This document shows positions 7,601 to 12,634 of a DNA stretch of 12,634 bases, piece after piece; positions within the stretch are counted from its first letter, which is position 1; each line of letters begins with the position of its first letter. The DNA is from Desulfuromonadaceae bacterium UBA6124 (GTDB taxonomy: Bacteria; Desulfobacterota; Desulfuromonadia; Desulfuromonadales; Trichloromonadaceae): positions 1-12,634 of the forward strand of contig DIVU01000338.1 in the NCBI GenBank assembly GCA_002423365.1, given 5' to 3'. A program made the position numbers and the translations under genes. The notes under the pieces are model-generated. The model was not told the DNA's origin and did no database searches. It saw nothing but the letters and a program-made list of their open reading frames with translations.

Positions 7601-8460
7601 AGGGGAATGGAAAAACCGTGAATGCCGATGGCGCGGGCCACTTCCCCCCCCAGGGGGAGCTGCAGCAGCGCGGCGGTCATGGCGTTGGCCGCCTGCTCGT
7701 CGACATGGGGCATGGCCAGCAGCGGCCATTCGGGGTAGAGGCGGGTGGAGAGGGCCAGGGGAAAGCGCGGGAGGTTCTGGTCGTTGATAATCCGCAGCTC
7801 CCCGGGGCGAACCCGTTCTTCCCGAATGAGCATTTCGACCACTCCGGTGCGTACCAGTGCCGCATCCGCCTCGCCACGCAGCAAAGCCTCCACCGCCCGG
7901 TCGTGGGGCATGCCGGTTTCCAGGATACTGGCTTCCCGGGTAAGGTCGAATCCCTGTTGCAGGCATTCGACGTTCTGCATCAGGAAGGCGCCCAGGGATT
8001 TGCTGTTTGGCGTGGCCACCCGGCGGCCGATGAGGTCCCGCAGGCTGTGTATCTCCTGGTTCTTCTCCAAGGTGACGACGACGCCGCCGAAGGCGCGGAT
8101 CGGTTTGCCGTCCTCGGTGTTGATGAGCGTAACCAGCGGCGAGGAGATGGCGTGACTGTGGGAAAGCCGAATGTAGTGCGTAGGGGGCGTCAGGACGAAG
8201 TCGACTTTGTGGAGGTCGATAGCCTCGACCATTTCTTCCAGAGGCAGGGCCACGAGACGCACCCGGAAGCCCCGGAGATGGCGGTTGAGATAATCAGCCA
8301 GGGGCGTCCACTGGGCTTCGACATAGGGTTTATCCCGGTAGGCGGTAATCGCCAGGGAGAGTGTTTCCACTTCCGTTTCGGCTTCGGCGGCCGGCAGGGG
8401 CGGGGCCATGAAGAGCAGCAAGAGTAGTGCCCCCAGGCAGGAGAGGAAAAGGCGGCTCAT
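4624..8460 (-). CDS. Membrane hybrid histidine kinase with PhnD-like periplasmic domain, two PAS, two receivers and HPt
   Basis: This 1278-residue sensor carries a complete phosphorelay. Residues 1-25 form a signal peptide ending PAA. Residues about 30-295 resemble the PhnD/type 2 periplasmic binding fold (AITAYRDKPYVEAQW, SLRDLIGRRVATPNS) and should lie in the periplasm. A membrane segment spans about 321-342. Two PAS domains follow (about 359-474 and 490-600), then HisKA with H639 in NMSHEIRTPMNG, and HATPase (DSGLGIP, GGTGLGLAIS). The receivers have phosphoacceptors D930 (TDIQMP) and D1075 (MDVQMP), and the C-terminal HPt has H1222 in GHTIKSAAANIGG. All key residues are present. The start at 8460, not an ATG at 8547, is chosen because the signal peptide begins there, GGGAG lies eight bases upstream, and it overlaps the preceding stop as ATGA. 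It ends as ATGA with the cyclase. The architecture is BarA/EvgS-like; the ligand is unknown. Confidence 0.95.
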   Translation of the reverse strand: MSRLFLSCLGALLLLLFMAPPLPAAEAETEVETLSLAITAYRDKPYVEAQWTPLADYLNRHLRGFRVRLVALPLEEMVEAIDLHKVDFVLTPPTHYIRLSHSHAISSPLVTLINTEDGKPIRAFGGVVVTLEKNQEIHSLRDLIGRRVATPNSKSLGAFLMQNVECLQQGFDLTREASILETGMPHDRAVEALLRGEADAALVRTGVVEMLIREERVRPGELRIINDQNLPRFPLALSTRLYPEWPLLAMPHVDEQAANAMTAALLQLPLGGEVARAIGIHGFSIPLNYTPVRELLETLREPPFDVPPQFTAGDVWQKYRLPATVAIFMSALVLQLTLLVMHKNRRLQVEKARAEAGDALLRKLSAQVPGMIFQSRLYPDGRVTLPYASERIQEIYDLSPEPLRESAEPIFSVIHPEDLDEVKKSIQRSAATLEVWRNEHRVLWPDGTIGWREGVASPERLPDGSILWHGFITDICSRKAMEAALRASEEQFKSLFNEPMVSLILHDPDTGKIVDANPAAIAMYGLNHLEELQSFDFWLDPPYSFADALAWLRKVRDEGEHCFEWLNRKANGELFWELVQLSPIKIGDQDRVLATSIDITDRKRAEEALRTLNRDLADQTRRAEEANAAKSQFLANMSHEIRTPMNGIIGMSGLLLDTKLTKEQRTYAEVVRSSGETLLRVINDILDFSKIEADRIELEILDFDLRVTVEDTVELLALRAHEKKLDFVCRIEPGIYTFLRGDPGRLRQILINLGGNAIKFTSQGEVVIEVFVLKETDDHLTLRFEVRDSGLGIPADKRELIFNEFEQVDASTTRRFGGTGLGLAISKRLVELMGGEIGVESIEERGSNFWFTIEFEKQPLDGRRQESRHADIRGARVLIVDDNATNRQVLSEQLESWGVRHEEAEDAISALDMLRAARREGDPFRIMITDIQMPDMDGEHLGAAVKSDPELRDILMIMLTSLGRRGDARRYRKLGFSAYLTKPVKQSQMYDCLATVLGNAIHHDTEQPPPLVTRHTISEAQRLRVRILLADDNVTNQQVALGMLGKMGYRADAVADGREVILALETVPYDIVLMDVQMPVMDGFEATRAIRSGQTKVPNPKIPIIAMTAHALKGDRERCLENGMDDYIPKPISPSDLSAVLQKWLTSDEDAAPAGEVASEEAAPDPAAVVFDRQALLTRLMDDEALAAEILSGFLEDMSLQLADLRERIDNANTEQAGIRGHTIKSAAANIGGMAFSEAAFAIEKAGAAGDRGALPALLLELERRYELLRACIREVLA
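4634..4639 (-). promoter_or_regulatory. Strong ribosome binding site fixing the cyclase start
   Basis: GGAGGT on the minus strand lies six bases before the ATG at 4627 and inside the last codons of the hybrid kinase gene. It also lies downstream of the alternative ATG at 4648, so it rules that start out. Together with the ATGA junction it indicates coupled translation. Confidence 0.8.
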
Positions 8461-9470
8461 AACCCGGTCTCCCGGGGGAGATAGGCGGCGCTGAGCAGGT
8501 TGTCCAGGCGCGGCGGACGGTGCAGCAACCCCGTGTCGGTCATCCAACGGGCCAGGCGTTCGGCCGCCGGGACAAGCGAGGCCTTCCCCGGGGAGAGATA
8601 GCGCCGGTTGATGACGGCATCGGGCAGCTCGAGGTAGCGGTAGGCGGCGATAATCGCTTCCGGATCGATACGGAGAAAATTCGTCAGGCGGTAGGAGGTG
8701 TCGATGGGGTTGTCGCGCAGCCGGCGCCGGGCCTGGAAGTAGCCGCGCAGCAGCAGTTCCAGGTGCCGTGCATGGCGGGAGAGGCTGTCGGCGCGTACCG
8801 CCAGCACATCGAAGATGGTGTCGGGCATCCGGCGGCTGTCGAAGAGACGGCGGGCGCCGCCGCTGTTGAGCACCCGGCTGACGATCGGCTCGTAGGTCAC
8901 CAGGGCGTCGATCTCGCCGGCGCGCCAGGCGGCTTCGTGGCCGTCGGCTCCGATCGGCACCACCGTCAACGCGTCGCGGGAGAGCCCCGCCTCTTTCAGG
9001 ACCGTGTCGACCATGATCATGCCGACGGCGTTCGTTTCCGCGCCGATCCGCCGCCCGGCCAGATCCCTCAGGGTGCGAATGTCCCCCCGCGCCAGCAGGA
9101 CGTCGGCCCCCAGGGACTGGTTGAAGATCAGGACGATCCGCAGGTCGAGCCCCTCGTCCAGCAACCGCAGGGTTTCGTCGAGGGTCAGCCCGGCGCCGTG
9201 GACGGCATTTCCCTGTAGCAGCTCCATGGAATCGCCGGCGGAAAGGCTTTCCATCAGGTGGATGTCGTTTCTCGGCAGATAGTCCAAATCCCGCGCCAGA
9301 AAGAGGGGGGCGTAGCCGAGCCAGCCGTGGGCGGCGATGCGCAGGGGCTCGGTATCGAAGAGGCTGCAGCCGGTCAGGCAGGCGAGACCGGGCAGGGCCG
9401 CGAGCAGGGCCAGGCAGCGGCGCCGGGAAAGGCCGCGGACTTGCGGGCTAGAGTTCTTCGAAATCGCCAT
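8457..9470 (-). CDS. Substrate-binding lipoprotein, NMT1/THI5/SsuA-like
   Basis: This 337-residue protein is predicted to be a periplasmic, lipid-anchored binding protein of the nitrate/sulfonate/thiamine-precursor superfamily. Its signal region has an SRRRCL Tat-like motif (residues 15-20), a hydrophobic stretch and a lipobox LTGC with the acylated C35. S36 at +2 suggests the outer membrane. The mature part opens with LRIAAHGWLGYAPLFLARD, then TLRDLAGRRIG, EIDALVTYEP and a helical C-terminus, as in PF09084-type proteins. No permease or ATPase gene is nearby, so a sensing role with the next gene (ATGA overlap at 8457-8460) is more likely than transport. The start at 9470 follows GGAGG at a short three-base spacing; an ATG at 9512 lacks any SD. 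It overlaps the preceding small gene by 23 bases. The ligand cannot be inferred. Confidence 0.87.
   Translation of the reverse strand: MAISKNSSPQVRGLSRRRCLALLAALPGLACLTGCSLFDTEPLRIAAHGWLGYAPLFLARDLDYLPRNDIHLMESLSAGDSMELLQGNAVHGAGLTLDETLRLLDEGLDLRIVLIFNQSLGADVLLARGDIRTLRDLAGRRIGAETNAVGMIMVDTVLKEAGLSRDALTVVPIGADGHEAAWRAGEIDALVTYEPIVSRVLNSGGARRLFDSRRMPDTIFDVLAVRADSLSRHARHLELLLRGYFQARRRLRDNPIDTSYRLTNFLRIDPEAIIAAYRYLELPDAVINRRYLSPGKASLVPAAERLARWMTDTGLLHRPPRLDNLLSAAYLPRETGL
8469..8473 (-). promoter_or_regulatory. Ribosome binding site for the membrane hybrid kinase
   Basis: GGGAG on the minus strand sits eight bases before the ATG at 8460, inside the 3' end of the substrate-binding protein gene. 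It favours the start at 8460, where a clean signal peptide begins. Confidence 0.55.
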
Positions 9471-9678
9471 CGTCCTCCCCCGGCTCCTCTCCTTCCTCGG
9501 CGAAGTCCTCATTCATGAAACGAGCGAGAAAACGCTGGTTGTCCCGGATGCGCGCCGCCACCTCCCGCTCGATTTCGGCCAGTTCGGGGAAGCGGCTGGC
9601 CAGCGGGGTTGGTTCCGCCGTTTCGTTGGCGGAGGGTGATGTGTCGTTGCCGGTTTCCGGTTTTTGCTCTTCGCTCAT
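9448..9678 (-). CDS. Small acidic hypothetical protein, 76 residues
   Basis: I do not recognise a named family. The first 26 residues are polar and Pro/Thr/Ser/Glu-rich, so probably disordered. Residues about 27-58 (PLASRFPELAEIEREVAARI and onward to FMNEDF) look amphipathic and helical. The last 17 residues are almost all Glu, Asp and Gly. There is no signal peptide or membrane segment. The same-strand position, 32 bases after the glycogen synthase stop and overlapping the next gene by 23 bases, fits an operon member. No clear SD precedes the ATG, and no other in-frame start gives the conserved-looking helix, so translation may depend on readthrough coupling. The composition and sharp operon fit make it more likely real than chance. 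Confidence 0.6.
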   Translation of the reverse strand: MSEEQKPETGNDTSPSANETAEPTPLASRFPELAEIEREVAARIRDNQRFLARFMNEDFAEEGEEPGEDDGDFEEL

Positions 9679-9710
9679 GGATGAATGTTAGCTTTTTCGA
9701 AGGATGAAAA
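9679..9710 (-). other. Short intergenic spacer downstream of glycogen synthase
   Basis: These 32 bases separate the glycogen synthase stop from the small acidic protein. No stem-loop with a T run, no SD and no promoter-like pair was found, which is compatible with readthrough from glgA into the signalling genes. Confidence 0.4.
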
Positions 9711-12634
9711 TCAATCCCGCCGGGCCGATTCAGGATTTTTCTCCCGCCGTTTCGTCAGCGCCCGCCGATAGAGCTCGAGAAAGCGTTCGGCCGAGCGCTC
9801 CCAGGAGAAATCCTGGCGCATGCCGGCGCGGACCATGTTATTCCAGTCCTCGGGGCTCCCGTAGAGGCCCAGGGCGCGGTCGAGGGCCTGGAGCAGGGCC
9901 TCGGCCGTGGGCGCGTCGAAGAGGTAGCCGTTGGCCCGGGTCCAGTCCTCTTGCGGATCGACGATGGTGTCGGCCAGGCCGCCGGTGCGGCGGGCGATGG
10001 GGATCACTCCGTAGCGCAGGGCGATGAGCTGGCCGAGGCCGCAAGGCTCGTAGCGGCTCGGCATCAGAAAGAGATCGCTCCCTGCGTAGATGCGCCGCGA
10101 CAGGTCGTCGTCGAAGGAGAGGTTGATGGAGACCCGCCCCGGATACCTGTGGCGCAGGCGCTCGAAACGCTCCATGTGCTCCTTCTCGCCGGTGCCGAGC
10201 AGCACGAACTGCAGCGGGCGGCGCAGCATTTCCTCCCAGGCCGCTTCGACGATATCCAGTCCTTTCTGCGTTGCCAGCCGGGTAATCATGGCGATGATCG
10301 GTGTCTTCGGGCTTTCGCTCAGCCCCAGTTCCCGTTGCAGCGCCGCCTTGCAACCAGCTTTGCCGGCGAGACGGTCGGCGTCATAGGGCTGCGGCAGGGC
10401 CGGATCGGTGGCCGGATTCCACTGTTCGGGATCGAGGCCGTTGACGATGCCGAACAGGTCCTCCTTGCGTGCTCGCAGGATGCCGTCGAAGCCGATCCCC
10501 ATCTCCGGGGTTTGGATTTCCCGGCAGTAGGTTTCCGAGACGGTGGTCAGCAGATCGCTCTGAGTCAGGGCGGCCTTGAGGAAGGAGAGCATGCCGTGAT
10601 ATTCGAGGCCGTCCATCCCGAAGAGCCGGTGGTCGAGGTCGAGGGTCTCCAGATGCTGGCCGCCGAAGAGTCCCTGATAGCCGAGGTTGTGGATGGTCAG
10701 TACCGTGGCGGCGCCGGCATAGAAGGGATCGTCGCCATGCTCGGTGCGCAGCAGCGCCGGGATCAGGCCGGTCTGCCAGTCGTTGAGATGAAGGATGTCG
10801 GGCTTGAAGCCGAGGCGCGGCAGCAACTCCAGCACCGCCCGGTCGAAGAAGCCGAAGCGCTGGGCGTTATCCCAGAAATCCCCCTCGGCGCCGCCGTAGA
10901 GGCCGTCGCGGTCAAAGAGGTCGGCCTGCTCGACGAAGTAGACCGGCACCCCGTCGAGATCTCCCTGATGCAGCGTGGCCTGAAGCGGGGTGCCGTCGAG
11001 GGGGACGATGGCGCTCGCCAGATCCATCGCGACGGCATCACCGCGTTGGGCGATGGCGCGGTAATAGGGCATGACGATGCGGACGTCGTGACCAAGGGCG
11101 CGTAGCGCCCGGGGGAGGGAGCCGGCTACGTCGGCCAACCCGCCGCTCTTGGCAAAGGGCGTGACTTCCGACGAGATCATCAGGATTTTCAGCTTCTTCC
11201 CCGGTTTGCGCGCGGGGGCGGGGGCCGCCTGGGGCGCGCAGAGGCGCAAGAGTTCGGCCAATTTGAAGCCCGACTCCCGTGCCGACTGGCGGGCGGCGGC
11301 GTGCTGCTCGAAGCGCCGGGTCAGCCAGTTCAACAGCTCGGGCCGGTCGTTTTCCAGGGTCTGGACGGCGCTGCAGGCGGCGGCGACGAGCAGGCCGTCG
11401 AGCAGGCTGTCCCAGCGTTCCTGGTTGAACCACTCGATCCCTTCATGCCAGTGGATCCGCAGGTATTCCCGCACCGCCGGGTCGCCGAGCAATTCCCGGA
11501 AGGACTGGCGCCGTCGGCCGGGAAGCCAGAAGCCCTGATGGCGCACGAGCAGGGTCACCAGCTGGCGGGTGGCGGGAGCTTCGGCGTCGGCCAGGGTCTC
11601 CTGCAGGGCGTCGCCGAGGAGATATTCCTCGATCCAGGCGGCACCGCGGCGGCTCGACTCGTTGCCGGGAGAGAGCCCGCCGATCTGCCGCAGCAGCAAA
11701 AAGGGGAGAAGAACACGATTCGGCAGCCCTTCCGTGAGGATCCGGCGCAGTCCGGCCAGGGCCAGATTTTCGCCGGGGCGCTTGCCGGTCAGGCGGGTCA
11801 GCAGGCGCAGGTCGTCGAGTTGGCGGCGAATGGCCGCGAGCACCTCCTCGGGTACGGGGAGCGGTTGGGCGAAATGGGCCAGGGTTTCCACGAAGCGCGT
11901 CATGCGCGCCAGGAATTCCCGGTAGTCGGGATGTTTTTCGAGTTCCGCCGGTTCCCGAGTGAGGATCGCCGCCAGGGGTTGGCGCAGGGCTGTTTCGAGC
12001 AGAGCGCGGAAGGCGTCGCCGACCGGGCGGAAGCGGATCTTGCGCAACTCCCGGTCGAGATCGGCGACCGGGGCGTGGCCGATGCGCCGGTAGAGTTCCC
12101 CCCAGGCGCCGTCTTCATCGTAAAGGGCGACGAAGTCGAGGCAAACCCGGTACTGGTAGGGGCCGAGGCTGAAGAACAGCCCGTTTTCCGCCAGTTCATC
12201 CCCGGTGCGCAGGTATTCCAGGCCAGCGCGATGCTCGCGGAAGCGGCAGTACCAACGTTCCCCTGCGCGGAGGCCAAGGGCCGCAGCCAGGGAATTGGCG
12301 CGGGGCACGTCGCTGTCCGGCCGTTGCCGGGGCAGACCCTGCTGAAGCCAGCCTTCGCAGTTGCCGTAATGGTTGTGGTAGAGCACCAGCGCCCGCTCGT
12401 CGCCGACGCCGTTGCTGTAGGCGAAGACGTTGTCGTTGACCCGGCCGTCCAGGAAAAAGTCGAAGAGTTCGAAGTTTTCCGCGCCGCTGAAGAGATGGCG
12501 GCGGCGCAGCAGGGGGAAAATCTGCGCCTCGTGGTGGCGAACGAAGGCCTCGTCCACGACCTCGTCGTAGTAGGCGCGGCGGTACTCCATGCCGTACTTC
12601 TCTTCAAAACCCTCGATCTGGCCGTGGCCGAACA
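9711..12634 (-). CDS. glgA: GH13 alpha-amylase-like / glycogen synthase (GT5) fusion, N-terminus outside window
   Basis: One open frame runs from the right edge to the TGA at 9711. The ATG at 12590 is internal: 14 coherent codons precede it, reading FGHGQIEGFEEKYG, which I recall from the end of the catalytic region of large alpha-amylase-like (GH13) proteins. The next 200 or so residues (FELFDFFLDGRVNDNVFAYS, VLYHNHYGN) resemble the C-terminal part of such proteins, followed by about 250 mainly helical residues and an Ala/Pro/Lys linker near 11190-11245. The last 480 or so residues are a complete ADP-glucose-type glycogen synthase: MISSEVTPFAKSGGLADV with the ADP-glucose-binding KSGGL (11136-11150), HLNDWQTGLIPALL, and SRYEPCGLGQ (10029-10058; Glu at 10047-10049) followed by RRTGGLADT. 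It would extend alpha-1,4-glucan in the cytoplasm. Whether the GH13 part is active cannot be seen here. Confidence 0.92.
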   Translation of the reverse strand, partial: FGHGQIEGFEEKYGMEYRRAYYDEVVDEAFVRHHEAQIFPLLRRRHLFSGAENFELFDFFLDGRVNDNVFAYSNGVGDERALVLYHNHYGNCEGWLQQGLPRQRPDSDVPRANSLAAALGLRAGERWYCRFREHRAGLEYLRTGDELAENGLFFSLGPYQYRVCLDFVALYDEDGAWGELYRRIGHAPVADLDRELRKIRFRPVGDAFRALLETALRQPLAAILTREPAELEKHPDYREFLARMTRFVETLAHFAQPLPVPEEVLAAIRRQLDDLRLLTRLTGKRPGENLALAGLRRILTEGLPNRVLLPFLLLRQIGGLSPGNESSRRGAAWIEEYLLGDALQETLADAEAPATRQLVTLLVRHQGFWLPGRRRQSFRELLGDPAVREYLRIHWHEGIEWFNQERWDSLLDGLLVAAACSAVQTLENDRPELLNWLTRRFEQHAAARQSARESGFKLAELLRLCAPQAAPAPARKPGKKLKILMISSEVTPFAKSGGLADVAGSLPRALRALGHDVRIVMPYYRAIAQRGDAVAMDLASAIVPLDGTPLQATLHQGDLDGVPVYFVEQADLFDRDGLYGGAEGDFWDNAQRFGFFDRAVLELLPRLGFKPDILHLNDWQTGLIPALLRTEHGDDPFYAGAATVLTIHNLGYQGLFGGQHLETLDLDHRLFGMDGLEYHGMLSFLKAALTQSDLLTTVSETYCREIQTPEMGIGFDGILRARKEDLFGIVNGLDPEQWNPATDPALPQPYDADRLAGKAGCKAALQRELGLSESPKTPIIAMITRLATQKGLDIVEAAWEEMLRRPLQFVLLGTGEKEHMERFERLRHRYPGRVSINLSFDDDLSRRIYAGSDLFLMPSRYEPCGLGQLIALRYGVIPIARRTGGLADTIVDPQEDWTRANGYLFDAPTAEALLQALDRALGLYGSPEDWNNMVRAGMRQDFSWERSAERFLELYRRALTKRREKNPESARRD

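Noticed and set aside
7054..8427. Plus-strand open frame of 457 codons
   Set aside because: It is antisense to the signal peptide, periplasmic and PAS regions of the membrane kinase; long antisense frames are common in high-GC genes and this one has no domain.
9510..9512. ATG at 9512 as the lipoprotein start
   Set aside because: No SD lies upstream and it would overlap the previous gene by 65 bases; the ATG at 9470 has GGAGG upstream and gives a compact Tat/lipoprotein signal.
9951..11105. Plus-strand open frame of 384 codons
   Set aside because: It is the antisense shadow of the glycogen synthase domain, which carries all expected motifs.
12588..12590. ATG at 12590 as the start of glycogen synthase
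   Set aside because: In-frame codons upstream to the edge read as conserved GH13-type protein sequence, no SD precedes this ATG, and the following 470 residues are far too long for a normal GlgA N-terminus.

Overview
The window reads as a GC-rich, Gram-negative, deltaproteobacterial-type genome, most likely of the Desulfuromonas/Geobacter group. The reasons are the dense hybrid-kinase and c-di-GMP signalling, a Tat/lipoprotein-type signal peptide, and an ADP-glucose glycogen synthase joined to an alpha-amylase-like protein. This taxonomic call is an inference from protein style, not a marker gene. Almost all of the window is coding. No rRNA, tRNA, CRISPR array, insertion sequence or convincing terminator was seen.

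Layout from left to right. Positions 1-2654 (minus) hold a large soluble hybrid histidine kinase, open at the left edge, with the order REC-PAS-GAF-like-PAS-HisKA-HATPase-REC. A 151-bp divergent intergenic region (2655-2805) separates it from a plus-strand diacylglycerol/lipid kinase (2806-3678). A 43-bp convergent gap follows. The rest of the window (3722-12634) is one minus-strand series. In transcription order it holds: a GH13-type/GT5 fusion carrying a complete glycogen synthase domain (open at the right edge); a 76-residue acidic hypothetical protein; a putative NMT1/THI5-like substrate-binding lipoprotein; a very large membrane hybrid kinase with a PhnD-like periplasmic sensor domain; and a REC-GGEEF diguanylate cyclase.

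The most interesting unit is the last three genes. They are joined by two ATGA stop/start overlaps, and no ABC permease or ATPase is present. The simplest reading is a ligand-sensing phosphorelay: a periplasmic lipoprotein and/or the kinase's own binding domain detect a small molecule, phosphate passes through HisKA, two receivers and an HPt, and the output is c-di-GMP. Its position just downstream of glycogen synthase raises the possibility of a link to carbon storage, which is unproven.

Several apparent starts need correction. The cyclase starts at 4627, the membrane kinase at 8460 and the lipoprotein probably at 9470. The ATG at 12590 is internal to the fusion protein.
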